Source of the DNA: Candidatus Methanarcanum hacksteinii
Lineage (GTDB): Archaea; Thermoplasmatota; Thermoplasmata; Methanomassiliicoccales; Methanomethylophilaceae
DNA: 64,000 nt
NCBI GenBank assembly: GCA_006954405.1
Contig: LVVQ01000001.1
Coordinates: forward strand, 62,001 to 126,000
Direction: 5' to 3'
Part shown: positions 53,801 to 62,858 of the stretch, piece by piece
Numbering within the stretch: the first letter of the stretch is position 1
How the letters are laid out: each line of letters starts with the position of its first letter
Program-made: the position numbers and the translations under genes
The notes under the pieces: generated by a model
What the model was told of the DNA's origin: nothing
The model's database searches: none
Seen by the model: only the letters and a program-made list of their open reading frames with translations

Positions 53801-56238
53801 GAGACGGTGGAGAGACGCATCTCCCCATCCTCGATCATCTTCAGGACGACCTGTGCATTCTTTATGTCCATGTCATCCTCGAGCACTTCCCTATACGTCT
53901 CTTCGATGACAGGCATGTTATCCATATCAGCCAATGCCTCCAACAGATAGGATGACCTTGTCTGCTGTCTGTTCACTGAGATCGGACGGCCCATATAGTT
54001 CCTCAGGATCATGAAACTCCTTGCGGCGGTATGCCTGAATCTGAGTTTGAATATCTCAGAATCCTTAATCGCTTTCCTGAGTATCACTTCGATGTCGTTG
54101 GATGATAGCATCGATGGGACCTTGCTTATGTCTATCTTCCTTGACATGCCGATCATGAAGTTGTCATCAGACATGGTCACGGATACGTTGACGCCTATGG
54201 CATTGGATATCCTGTATGCGTATCCCCTGGAGAGGGCATCGTTCACCCTCCTGCCGAAGGGGAAATGGAATATTAGTCTCTGATTGTCCGATGGGTCGAT
54301 GTACTCCTCGATGATCAGATTTCTATCATCTGGTATGCTTCCTGCGACCGCTTTCTGTTCCCTGAAGTATGATATGATGGATCTCGCACATCCATCATCT
54401 ATATCGAAATCGTTGACGAGTTCCTCTTTCAGATCATCCTCGTCCCTCCCAAGGTTCTCGACCATCTCTCCTCTGAACCTTGCTACATCCATGGATAGGT
54501 CGAAACTTCTCGGAAGCATCTCGCCCGCCCATGACGGTACCGTTGGCTTCCTTCCTGTGGCTTCCTTGACGTATGCGGTCATCCCCTTGGAACGGACGAA
54601 TTCGAATGACCTGCCCCCGAGAACGAATATATCTCTTGCAGATAACCTCTCTACGAATTTCTCAGATAGTTCTCCCACCATGGAACCATGGTTGGTTATG
54701 ACACGATAGTTAGCCTCCTCAGGTATGGTACCGAGGTTCATGAAATAGATCATCCTCGTGCCTTTCTTCCTGCCGAAGACATTCTCTTCCTCATCGTACC
54801 ATATCTTCGAGTACACGCCTTCGTACTCATCCTTGCTCCCAAGGTATCTCAGAACGGAGATGAACTTCTCCTTGGGCAGGCTGCGATAACAATACGAACC
54901 TTTGATGACCCTATATGCATCGTCCACATCCCAACGGGCGCTCAGACTCATCCCCACGACCGCCTGCGAGAGGACATCCAGACAATTCTCTGGTATGCCT
55001 ACGCGATCGATATCGCTGCGATGTGCCGCACGGCACATCACTGCGCACTCGACGAGATCGTCCGGGTCGAAGACAAGGAGTCTCCCCTTCGCAATCTTTC
55101 CGAAACTGTGACCGGAACGTCCGATCCTCTGCAGACCCTTGGCCACGGATTTGGGCGACCCTATCTGACAGACTAGGTCCACAGAACCGATATCTATTCC
55201 CAATTCGAGAGACGTGGATGAGACCACGCATTTGATCTCACCATGCTTCAGTCTCTCCTCCACATCCAACCTCGCTTCCTTGGATAGCGAGCTGTGATGC
55301 ACCTCTACGTTATCCAAACCACGTTCCTTCAGTTTGTAGACGACGCTCTCGGCACCGGATCTCGTGTTCGTGAAGACCAATGTGGTCTCATGCTGATCCA
55401 CCAGTTCCTTGAGTGTATCATACATCATCGAATTGACGATGTCCGATGAATGCGTAGTCACGTCATCCGTTGGACATATCACCTTCAGATCGAGAACTTT
55501 CTTCATACTCGATTCGATGAACGTCACATCCCTGGTCTCTCCGTTCTCATCACAACCGACGAGATACCCTGCGATCGCTTCCATAGGTGCCATGGTAGCT
55601 GACAGACCGATCCTCGTGAAATCCGTCGTACAGTATTCTCTGAGGCGTTCCATCGTCAATGACAGGAACGCACCCCTCTTCGAATCACAGATATCATGGA
55701 TCTCGTCCAAGATCACCCACTCGATATTCTGGAAGCTCTCCTTGAACTTCGGCGCCTCCAGGATCAATGCCAATGATTCCGGTGTTGTTATGAGGATGTG
55801 TGGAGGGTGCTTCACCATCTTCTGCCTATCATATTGTGATGTGTCCCCCGATCTCACTGCAACGCGTATGTTGGGGATGTTCATCCCGTGAGCTTCGGCG
55901 ACCTCCCTCATCTCCGCCAACGGAGTGTTAAGATTCCTGTTGACATCATTGGCGAGTGCCTTGAGAGGAGATATGTAGATACAATATACGCGCTCCTCCA
56001 ACCTTCCTTCGGAAGCATAACGTGTCAACGCATTGATTATGCTCATGAAGGCCGTGAGCGTCTTACCAGAACCTGTAGGGGATGATACCAATACATCCTT
56101 CCTCTGGTGGATCACAGGGATGGCACGTGCCTGCGGTTCCGTAAGGTTATCGAACCTCTCATTGAACCATGTGGAGACCAACGGTTCCATCAGGCTCATG
56201 ACCTCTTCCTTAGTGTATGTCTTGTCTACGCGTTGCAT
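50866..56238 (-). CDS. Very large Lhr-type superfamily 2 helicase
   Basis: A 1,790-residue protein, far longer than usual archaeal Lhr (about 900). The helicase core has Walker A SSPTGSGKT (~52-60), DEIHDICDSKRG, LSATMAP, TSLELGIDIGSVDLV and QRIGRSGH (~400). The Lhr winged-helix and core extension run to about 850. The C-terminal ~900 residues contain several winged-helix-like units (TISGMGSATLRQLVSETGQDKE region; ASALRYMTGVPMDEA) and a YcaQ/HTH_42-like stretch (PLVRDSHVVGALEVW), resembling Lhr-CTD of long bacterial Lhr. Likely DNA/RNA unwinding in repair. It is transcribed alone from a TATA at 56277-56286. Confidence 0.9.
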   Translation of the reverse strand: MQRVDKTYTKEEVMSLMEPLVSTWFNERFDNLTEPQARAIPVIHQRKDVLVSSPTGSGKTLTAFMSIINALTRYASEGRLEERVYCIYISPLKALANDVNRNLNTPLAEMREVAEAHGMNIPNIRVAVRSGDTSQYDRQKMVKHPPHILITTPESLALILEAPKFKESFQNIEWVILDEIHDICDSKRGAFLSLTMERLREYCTTDFTRIGLSATMAPMEAIAGYLVGCDENGETRDVTFIESSMKKVLDLKVICPTDDVTTHSSDIVNSMMYDTLKELVDQHETTLVFTNTRSGAESVVYKLKERGLDNVEVHHSSLSKEARLDVEERLKHGEIKCVVSSTSLELGIDIGSVDLVCQIGSPKSVAKGLQRIGRSGHSFGKIAKGRLLVFDPDDLVECAVMCRAAHRSDIDRVGIPENCLDVLSQAVVGMSLSARWDVDDAYRVIKGSYCYRSLPKEKFISVLRYLGSKDEYEGVYSKIWYDEEENVFGRKKGTRMIYFMNLGTIPEEANYRVITNHGSMVGELSEKFVERLSARDIFVLGGRSFEFVRSKGMTAYVKEATGRKPTVPSWAGEMLPRSFDLSMDVARFRGEMVENLGRDEDDLKEELVNDFDIDDGCARSIISYFREQKAVAGSIPDDRNLIIEEYIDPSDNQRLIFHFPFGRRVNDALSRGYAYRISNAIGVNVSVTMSDDNFMIGMSRKIDISKVPSMLSSNDIEVILRKAIKDSEIFKLRFRHTAARSFMILRNYMGRPISVNRQQTRSSYLLEALADMDNMPVIEETYREVLEDDMDIKNAQVVLKMIEDGEMRLSTVSYNGTPSPFAHSVILSGFSDIVLMEDRSALLRELHRKVLYRAMGDSIREFEFDEDQVVPYFREKVGRITEKSDILSVLSRTGPLQAMRERGRNIYSYSDVDKKTVDGWIRELFREGSIGTVFLDDPHIMLSEEIPYYATATRKQKELTEDDEKVLGALTDEALSLSEISMKSGVDEDIAFRCMRKLESMYLITRVDISGNNKWEFARYLDGFADEDESADRIIVRFLDCFAPATMQEIAYALSMSESRVKRSLEALVADEELVCGRFLISENDQYMRKIDHMRLKAGKDNVYDYETVERYRFYKCPRFKDISEFFEYYDSAGSEIDVFNRVDDFDLKEWYRMRMSGEVLLGRFLRGKVRYVKAETGDMLASLNHEPILPEDEQLLKTISGMGSATLRQLVSETGQDKEMVKASIFRLDKALKVIRAFGEKEDWGTENDYEVYHPAEVDSDPIPKLIMQAIRAYGPMPASALRYMTGVPMDEATSIATSIGAQTILVGEGQTPMLIMPEEIPKISDQIPIDDSIRVYSLFDPDLASKWAEISSRYGDKWIYPLVRDSHVVGALEVWEMSGCVEIRSMDMDDPSMLSDVLKGIDNFMRFFNMKGTDIVRIREILSKDVADIDRDMEKALKENGYRFVNGFYAKGRFNDHTLSEAQLLSYVFRKQHLVQGEKYLTVSSAIEARGYIRTDAELLTRVKDRTSMKKQMERGDIIRTFLIPSYNGYTMPRFAAMYRSAKDSPVDETMRAILAIIEDRQPVSRKEIVNNSPFSEERTVEAINSLFHASVIYQDSSSAYNVLKEPKMDKNEAMTEIVKLMFSDFGIFSAELLASMIGQRMPIVRGILKRLEDEGFLVKGFFMRDSPTVYWMLKEDCGKPIDMIRNDMFLLNTQDNLHVYLRDMIKRDMNSTSNVIFRGTKIIGSFKGKMTISGAKVEEFEGSPEAKRYLKEVAISLGVRLDKDQRVQEDNDWDVSEFFIKTNPGAI

Positions 56239-56276
56239 AACATCACTCGATAATCCGATGCCCCTAGACGTAACCT

Positions 56277-56286
56277 CTTATTTATG
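56277..56286 (-). promoter_or_regulatory. TATA box of the Lhr gene
   Basis: CATAAATAAG on the minus strand predicts a start near 56254, 16 bases before the ATG. Confidence 0.5.
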
Positions 56287-56393
56287 TTTCGGAAAGAAAA
56301 CGTCCATCCTCGTTTGAAATTCGATTCATATCGGTAAACCACCACCCCAGACGTCCATTAAACGTATCTACTATGACGCATACAGCAATACTG

Positions 56394-57116
56394 ATGAATA
56401 CTGCACTCATTCTCGCGGGAGGGGTCGGGAAAAGGCTCGGTAAGGATATACCGAAACAATTCCTGAAAGTGAATGGGAAGCCTATACTAGCATACACTGC
56501 TCAAGTATTCCAAAACCATGATGAGATCGATAGGATCGTCGTCGTATGTGTATCTGGATGGGAAGATGAAGTCGAGAATATCAAGACGACCTATGGATTG
56601 GATAAGATCATCCGCATCATACCTGGTGGGGACAACAGTATGCAATCGATCTCGAACGGCATCTTCGGTATAGAGGATATCACATCCCCGGATGACATAG
56701 TGATCATACACGATTCCGTACGTCCGCTCATCTGCAAGGAGGTAATATCGGATTGCATCGCGGTCTGCAAGAAACATGGGAACGGTTGTGCATCAATACC
56801 TGTACAAGAGACCATCGTTCGGACCGATGATCGCATATCAGGTAACACCAACATAGATCGTTCCAACGTCATGAGGGTACAGACGCCACAGGCGTACAGA
56901 TACGATCTCGTCAGTAAATTGTATAAGGATGCGTATGAAGCGGGCATCGAGGACTCCGTATACACGAATACACTGATGTTGCACTTCGGACATCCGATCT
57001 ACTTCGCAAGGGGATCCGTGTTCAACCTCAAGATAACGATGGTTAACGATATCGATCTGTTCAGCATCGTACTTGATTACTTCTCATCGAAGAAAGGTCA
57101 TCAATCGTCCTCATGA
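56394..57116 (+). CDS. IspD/TarI-family cytidylyltransferase
   Basis: About 240 residues from ATG 56394 (an ATG at 56373 is in frame, but homology begins at MNTALILAGGVGKRLG). The nucleotide-binding GGVGKRLGKDIPKQFL, the VIIHDSVRPL Asp region and RVQTPQAYRYDL match the IspD/TarI fold. Archaea generally make isoprenoids through mevalonate, so a polyol-phosphate (for example ribitol-5-phosphate) CTP transferase for surface polymers is more likely than IspD. It begins the surface-polymer locus. Its last 56 bases overlap the convergent epimerase gene. Confidence 0.88.
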   Translation: MNTALILAGGVGKRLGKDIPKQFLKVNGKPILAYTAQVFQNHDEIDRIVVVCVSGWEDEVENIKTTYGLDKIIRIIPGGDNSMQSISNGIFGIEDITSPDDIVIIHDSVRPLICKEVISDCIAVCKKHGNGCASIPVQETIVRTDDRISGNTNIDRSNVMRVQTPQAYRYDLVSKLYKDAYEAGIEDSVYTNTLMLHFGHPIYFARGSVFNLKITMVNDIDLFSIVLDYFSSKKGHQSSS

Positions 57117-58146
57117 GTCCCTCATCCAACGAATATGACGGTTCCCATCCCGTGGACCTTATCTTCGATATGTCCAACACCGCCTTGGTCGCTTTGGAAT
57201 AACCACGGGATTCCACCTCGTCAGGCATATCGAACACAACATCCACGCCTGCGATCTCCGATACCCTCTTCGCCAATGACAGCAACGTCACATCCGAATC
57301 CTTACCGGAGACGTTGTATGCATTCTTCGACTCTCCGTTGAAGAAGAGATGCAACATAGCATCCACAGCATCCATGACGTAACAATACGAGAATAACTGT
57401 GTCCCTTTGCTTTTCAGCACGATATCCTGCCCGGATACGGCTTTGAACAGGAACTGCGTCATTGCCTTCGAATCATCAGGACGTACCGAAGGCCCGTATA
57501 TGCGACTTAGACGAGGTATGACGAAATCCAGATCCTTCTGTGACCCATATGCTTGACATAAGGCCTCGCCTACGCGTTTGGATTCATTATATCCTGAACG
57601 AACGGAACTGCAATCTATGTATCCGCAATATGATTCGTCGAATGCATCCACGTCCCCTCTGTTCTCCCCATATATCTCCACGGATGATGCGAATACGAAT
57701 CTCCCATCGCCTGCATCCGATGCCATGTCCAGGAGATTCTTGAGTCCAATCACATTCGTCTCGATCGTACCGATCGGATCCAACGAATATGCTCTAGGGT
57801 GCGTATTGCTGGCGCAATGGAACACGGTATCGCACACAATATCGCCCATAGGTTTGTTCACATCGTGTGAAACCAATCTAAGATGCTCAGAACGTTCGGG
57901 GAATGCCTGTTTCAATCCATCCATTCCCCTTGACATGGCCACGACTTGGAAATCGTATTCCGATGCCTTGGATACCAACACATCGGTCAGTACGGAACCT
58001 ATCATACCAGAAGCGCCTGTGACAAGCACATCCCTTCCAGACAGACGTCCCCATGGGTAATCCTTAACGAGTATGCGACCGAGATCGTTCATGTATCCGT
58101 CGGTTCTGATCATCAGTGATCGAATGTACGTACTGATATTTGTCAA
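57061..58146 (-). CDS. NAD-dependent sugar epimerase/dehydratase (extended SDR)
   Basis: A 361-residue nucleotide-sugar SDR. Rossmann motif VTGASGMIGSVL (~42-53), HCASNTHPRAY at ~110, the ASSVEIYGENRG active-site segment, and YNESKRVGE with the catalytic YxxxK near residue 180. YKIYGPSV-like SRIYGPSVRPDD and C-terminal GWEPSYSLDEGL are typical of GalE/UDP-glucuronate decarboxylase relatives. The precise sugar nucleotide is unknown. The 3' end overlaps the convergent cytidylyltransferase gene by 56 bases. It may supply sugar donors for the adjacent glycosyltransferase. Confidence 0.9.
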   Translation of the reverse strand: MTNISTYIRSLMIRTDGYMNDLGRILVKDYPWGRLSGRDVLVTGASGMIGSVLTDVLVSKASEYDFQVVAMSRGMDGLKQAFPERSEHLRLVSHDVNKPMGDIVCDTVFHCASNTHPRAYSLDPIGTIETNVIGLKNLLDMASDAGDGRFVFASSVEIYGENRGDVDAFDESYCGYIDCSSVRSGYNESKRVGEALCQAYGSQKDLDFVIPRLSRIYGPSVRPDDSKAMTQFLFKAVSGQDIVLKSKGTQLFSYCYVMDAVDAMLHLFFNGESKNAYNVSGKDSDVTLLSLAKRVSEIAGVDVVFDMPDEVESRGYSKATKAVLDISKIRSTGWEPSYSLDEGLMRTIDDLSSMRSNQVRC

Positions 58147-58227
58147 ACATCATAACATATCTCACCCTCATGGGCTGATATCTAAATTGTCTGAACTTTA
58201 TTATATCCGTAGACGACTGCATCATAC

Positions 58228-58989
58228 GTGCAGAAGATTGATAGAGAGAGACTCTTCGGCGTTCGTCACACGTCTGAATATGAGAATGCTTCATCGAAGT
58301 ACATATTCACACCATTGAGCAGAGCACTATCGCTCATTATCGTGAGAACACCTGCCACTCCGAATCAAGTAACCATTTTCTGGGGACTCCTGATGATCGC
58401 ATCATCAATACTATTGATGTTCGGAGACAGGACCCTCAATACTATCGGCGGAATAGGTTGGGTCATCGCCTATGCCCTTGATTACACTGATGGAGATATT
58501 GCGCGCTACAAGGACATGAGGTCCAGAAGAGGAGGTTTTCAAGATCGTGTCAATCATAGGACTACCTACCCACTCCTGATGTTCTGCGCAGGTTTCGGCG
58601 TATGGTACGGCGGAAGTTCTGGATTTCTTAACATCTCTATAGATCCAGCGATCTACCTCATCCTTGGTTTCACAGCTGGCCTCGGCATGGTATCCATAGT
58701 CGATCTGGGGGCGAATTACAACAGCTGCTGCCCAGAGACTGCATTAGAACGTGATGAAGGGTCAGCGGCTGTTGAAGGGAAGCACTTCAAGAATCAAAAA
58801 CTCTTCAGATTAATAATGAATCTAAATCCTCTGACGTTCACTAATATGAAGATATTACTCCCTATATTCGCCGTATTAGGTCTCATGGACGTCTTCGTCA
58901 TATTCTACGGCATATTCTACCCTATGGCCGCGTTCGGAAGATATGTTATGCTCTACAGGATGGTTCCTGGGGTCGTCAAGAAAGGATGA
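58228..58989 (+). CDS. CDP-alcohol phosphotransferase family protein with altered motif
   Basis: A 253-residue integral membrane protein with about six helices. The family motif D-x2-DG-x2-AR-x8-G-x3-D-x3-D is present as DYTDGDIAR...GGFQDRVNH, with His replacing the fourth Asp, which in the family acts as the general base. These enzymes join a CDP-linked alcohol to a second alcohol, or a CDP-lipid to a head group. Here it could attach a CDP-activated head group made by the neighbouring cytidylyltransferases. Its stop overlaps the convergent gene at 58976 by 14 bases. Confidence 0.88.
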   Translation: MQKIDRERLFGVRHTSEYENASSKYIFTPLSRALSLIIVRTPATPNQVTIFWGLLMIASSILLMFGDRTLNTIGGIGWVIAYALDYTDGDIARYKDMRSRRGGFQDRVNHRTTYPLLMFCAGFGVWYGGSSGFLNISIDPAIYLILGFTAGLGMVSIVDLGANYNSCCPETALERDEGSAAVEGKHFKNQKLFRLIMNLNPLTFTNMKILLPIFAVLGLMDVFVIFYGIFYPMAAFGRYVMLYRMVPGVVKKG

Positions 58990-59986
58990 ATATACGCTCA
59001 CCGTATATCGCGCGAGGGGATCCGATGTATCCATACACAACACACGGCCTATCAGACAGTTCTATATCTCCGCCATCGTCCCACCTCGTATCCCCTGCGT
59101 GTGAGTAGAACAACTCGGACGAATAATCCATGCCAGATGCTATTATCTGTGTAACTAAATGATCGAAATGCGAATGATTGACCAAGGATACGCCGAAATT
59201 GATCACCATCCCTCCCCTCGATTTGAAGATTGCAGCTGATGAGAACCCATCATCAGACACGTAACCGAGGTTCTTAGCGTCCGCGATACCTGAGATATCT
59301 ATACCGAATGTGACCTCATTCATATAGAATTGTAATGCATCCCTCAATGTTTCATCACATCCTTCCGTAGCATATGCTCTCTTCTGCAGATCGTTGAATG
59401 CCACATCATTGACGCCAGCAAATAACAGACCGTATCCTGTTGTTAACTCTATATCGGAATAGTTCGGCCCATAGGATACATATCTGCCAAGACAGCCCGA
59501 TTCATTGATCAGTATCCCTCCTCTATCCAACCAATCTATGATTGGACAATCGTCCGTACCATCATACAGTATGTGAGGGAATGCCCCAGATGCGAATAAC
59601 AATGCTGTTCTCCCAGGATCATGCGTCCTTATGACCTCCAAGACCTCTTTAGCATCACAGCAGATGGAATCTATGCCACGCATCTTGAGTTGTTTCGATA
59701 GGTCCTCGACCATCTCCTCCTGCATGAATTTGGACGTTATAGAAGCGTACGAATCGTCCAGATACATCACGACCCTTTCAATGAAGAAATCGCCCGTCGC
59801 ACTGAATGCGACCGTATTCGTAGTGGAACCTATCACGGAATGATACTTGTAGTGCAAAACATCCCCGTCCCTATCAAAAGAAACGTCATGTGAATACGGC
59901 TCTGGTGCAAATGATATCAGCATACCAGATATAACTATGACCACCACGACGAATGGCAACAACGGCATCTTCCTATCTTTCAGCAT
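58976..59986 (-). CDS. Membrane-anchored extracytoplasmic protein, unknown
   Basis: About 336 residues from ATG 59986 (an in-frame start at 60043 lies inside the upstream gene). The N-terminus KDRKMPLLPFVVVVIVISG is a single transmembrane anchor or signal; the rest is soluble with paired acidic stretches. Segments TALLFASGAFPHILYD and WLDRGGILINESG resemble Rossmann/GATase-like strand-loop elements, without a recognisable catalytic triad. Its start overlaps the frame-corrected end of the glycosyltransferase gene by 14 bases, so it belongs to that operon and may act outside the membrane on surface glycans. Confidence 0.75.
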   Translation of the reverse strand: MLKDRKMPLLPFVVVVIVISGMLISFAPEPYSHDVSFDRDGDVLHYKYHSVIGSTTNTVAFSATGDFFIERVVMYLDDSYASITSKFMQEEMVEDLSKQLKMRGIDSICCDAKEVLEVIRTHDPGRTALLFASGAFPHILYDGTDDCPIIDWLDRGGILINESGCLGRYVSYGPNYSDIELTTGYGLLFAGVNDVAFNDLQKRAYATEGCDETLRDALQFYMNEVTFGIDISGIADAKNLGYVSDDGFSSAAIFKSRGGMVINFGVSLVNHSHFDHLVTQIIASGMDYSSELFYSHAGDTRWDDGGDIELSDRPCVVYGYIGSPRAIYGERIFILS

Positions 59987-61257
59987 ACCGCCTCCGTACA
60001 CATTCCAAGAGAGGTACCGCCACCACAGTGTAAGCGACCACACTTTTGAACCAATTGTATGAGAGTGTGGAATCTATAGGGCGAAGTATGGAAACGAACG
60101 ATTCTAACAGATCAGAACCGATGTACCCTTCATGAACATAGAGGACGCTGCTCCATGTCGAATATGAGATGAAAGCGAACCCCGATAAATATCAAAAAAG
60201 CGATGATGACGATGATGTTGGACCTATAGGACATCAACAATGCCATAGGCAACAGGACAAGATAATATTGAATATTACCTGGATTCAGGAGTGTCATCGA
60301 CGTCAATACCGCATTTGTGACAATAAGTGCCGTGATAGATGCCTTATCGGATAATGCCATCAATGCGGATGCTACGAATGACGCGAAAAGAATGAATGGT
60401 ACCAAGTTAAGTGTGGAATTGTATCCAGTACCAGTGTCGTATGCGCGATTCGTAAGCCACATCATCGCCTCATCCAACTGACCATTGAGGATCACGGGAA
60501 TGAATAACACTAGTGCCGTGACCGCCATGGCGCAGATGTACTGTGCCGTATACCTCATCGATTGTGATTGAACATATGAATAACCGATCATCAGGACACA
60601 TAGGAATATCCCGTATGGTTTTGTCATGAGGGACAACGCGATCATCACCCCTGCCCACGAAGGGCGCCTCTCTACCATACACAACAAGGCCAACAACAAA
60701 AGTAGGATCTCCAGATTCTCGAACATCATGCGGATCGAGGATATCACTATCGTGAATGGGCACAGGAACCATATCGTAAACATCCAGAATGCACGTTTCT
60801 CCCCGTACAACCTCATGCCTATCCTGAACAGTACTATAGCCACCAAGAGGTCGAAGATGAACAATACTGTCTTGATCGCCATGGCATAACCGAACGATGG
60901 TAACGTGTTCGTCCAGTCCAACACCATGTTCGGGCCCACTAATTCTGGGACGTATTCGCCCAATGGTATACCTAACAATCCGACAACGGATGTCACTGCC
61001 GACAACACATATCCCCAGACGGGCGTGTAATAGTACCCGGGTAACCCATATAGTCCCTCATTGGAGAATAGATTCTCAGAGACGATGACCCAATAGTTCA
61101 CGTCGGTAGGGTATGTGAAGAATGCACCTACTACATATCTGATGATGAGTCCAATGATTGCTACTATGAATAGATCCCTGCCGATCCTGCTTCGAAGGAA
61201 ATCGGACATATTGGAGAATAAACGGAATGTAATATTGGATGTCTGGTCGCACATCAT
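59973..61257 (-). pseudogene. GT-C-type membrane glycosyltransferase interrupted by a one-base indel
   Basis: The intact frame from 61257 runs to a TGA at 60130 (375 residues). Removing one base of the CCCC run at 60180-60183 (GGGG in the coding strand) turns FIGVRFH into FIGFAFISYSTWSS and keeps the frame open for about 69 more residues, including another transmembrane helix (KSVVAYTVVAVPLLECV) and a basic end, to TAG 59973. That end overlaps the next gene normally. The protein has about 10-12 helices and an early periplasmic-type YPTDVNYW segment, as in GT-C enzymes using polyprenyl-phosphate sugars. It may be a sequencing error or a real inactivating mutation. Confidence 0.75.
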
Positions 61258-62799
61258 TCAAAACCTCTGAAGGAATCCTGGGAGGAATGTCTCCATCATC
61301 CTCTTCTCGTCATCATTGAACATGAATCTGAACATAATGATCAGATATATGCCAAAACTGAGGGTGGCGGACAGTAATATCGCCATCCATGTCGACGGAA
61401 GTGTGTAGAATTGTCTTATGAGCAATCCTATCGCTACCGCCACGATGAATGACAGATATGCCGATGTCAAAGAGTGAACATATTTGCCATGAGTATCCGC
61501 CGTCAATTTGGATGCATATGAAGGGTAGAATATCATCTTCAACAACACCATCGATATCGTCCATGCTATACATGCGCCCAATGTGCCCCATCCGATCTCG
61601 ATGAATACTATCGCCATAATCACATTGAGCACCCCCAATACGACCGTCATCAAAGCCAAATGGCGTAGACGTGCGTAGACGATTGGTACGCATATCATAG
61701 CGCTGGACACACATACCGCCACTTCAACTGGTAACATCACATAGAGCATCGGGTATATGTCGTCATATCCACTACCGATCCATACTTGTATGACCTGAGG
61801 TGTGAACAGAACTGCGTAAGCTATCGGGAATGCCATCAGAAGCCCTATGAATTTGGAGAACACCTTCAAGGTCCGTATCATGCCGTCCGTATCCTTGTTC
61901 GCATAAGACCTATATATCAACGGTATGACAGACGCCGAAACAGCTGTACATGCAGTATTGATCATCGACAATATGTTGGCGGCCACAGAGAAAGAACCCT
62001 GTGCCTCACTACCGATCATCACATTGACAACGACCATCGATGTTTGGATGAAGAGCAATGCTCCCAATTCGGCAATGACTGCCCATAGACCGAGCCTACC
62101 CATCTTACTGAGGAGCTCACGATCATAGTACTCACGAGAGAACTTGATGGTCGGACACACCTTTTTGAGAGAGGCGAGCATGATTAGAAGAAACACCACT
62201 ATCGCAACTATGTATGATATTCCAACAAATGTCAAGGATGGCGTATCAAGATAGAACAGGAGTACGACTAAGCCGACCTGTAGCAAACATTGGATGATCC
62301 TGCCGACGTATGTTATGTACATCTTGTTGTACGCCATGAAGACGCTGCCCATGCATGCACTGAACGACAGCATGAGTGTGGATGTGATTATCATGAAGAA
62401 AGTGAGTTGGACGCTGAGATCTGATGTGTCCCCTATGTTGAAAATGAATGGAGCCACCACAGACAGTATGATGACTACGGGCATCAGCATGGCAACACAT
62501 TTAGCCATGCCGATCACGGATGATGTAAAAGTCCTGTTGACAGCATCTGAATCTCCATTCTGTACAGAAATTGCTGTATAACGCGTGAATGCATCCGCCA
62601 GTGAATCGGACATCGCTAGGAAATATGTCGTCACTGACGTTATCAGCGGGATTATGGCGTATGTCGCCATCCCCAATGACCCTATGTAGTAAGGGACCAT
62701 CAGGAATCCGGTCAAAGCCATGACGATCGTACGTATGATGTTGACCGACACATTGATCGAGACCCTACTGGAGAATGGATCGTACCCTTCCTGCATCAC
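61258..62799 (-). CDS. Polysaccharide flippase (Wzx/MATE-like)
   Basis: A 513-residue polytopic protein with about 12-14 hydrophobic helices spread through its length and short charged loops (NKDTDGMIRTLKVFSKF), the usual picture of the MVF/MATE oligosaccharide exporter group. An N-terminal INVSVNIIRTIVMALTGFLM helix and a central IYRSYANKDTDG loop are recognisable. It probably flips lipid-linked oligosaccharide or a head-group-bearing lipid made by this locus. Its stop abuts the glycosyltransferase start (61257/61258). Confidence 0.9.
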   Translation of the reverse strand: MMQEGYDPFSSRVSINVSVNIIRTIVMALTGFLMVPYYIGSLGMATYAIIPLITSVTTYFLAMSDSLADAFTRYTAISVQNGDSDAVNRTFTSSVIGMAKCVAMLMPVVIILSVVAPFIFNIGDTSDLSVQLTFFMIITSTLMLSFSACMGSVFMAYNKMYITYVGRIIQCLLQVGLVVLLFYLDTPSLTFVGISYIVAIVVFLLIMLASLKKVCPTIKFSREYYDRELLSKMGRLGLWAVIAELGALLFIQTSMVVVNVMIGSEAQGSFSVAANILSMINTACTAVSASVIPLIYRSYANKDTDGMIRTLKVFSKFIGLLMAFPIAYAVLFTPQVIQVWIGSGYDDIYPMLYVMLPVEVAVCVSSAMICVPIVYARLRHLALMTVVLGVLNVIMAIVFIEIGWGTLGACIAWTISMVLLKMIFYPSYASKLTADTHGKYVHSLTSAYLSFIVAVAIGLLIRQFYTLPSTWMAILLSATLSFGIYLIIMFRFMFNDDEKRMMETFLPGFLQRF

Positions 62800-62858
62800 A
62801 TCCCCTCCAAGATATTCCGATCCTCAATGTGAATGAGGCCCAAGATTTCAAATTACGC

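Noticed and set aside
56394..57116. IspD as part of a methylerythritol-phosphate isoprenoid pathway
   Set aside because: Archaea generally use mevalonate routes and no other MEP gene is nearby; a polyol-phosphate cytidylyltransferase in a surface locus is more likely.
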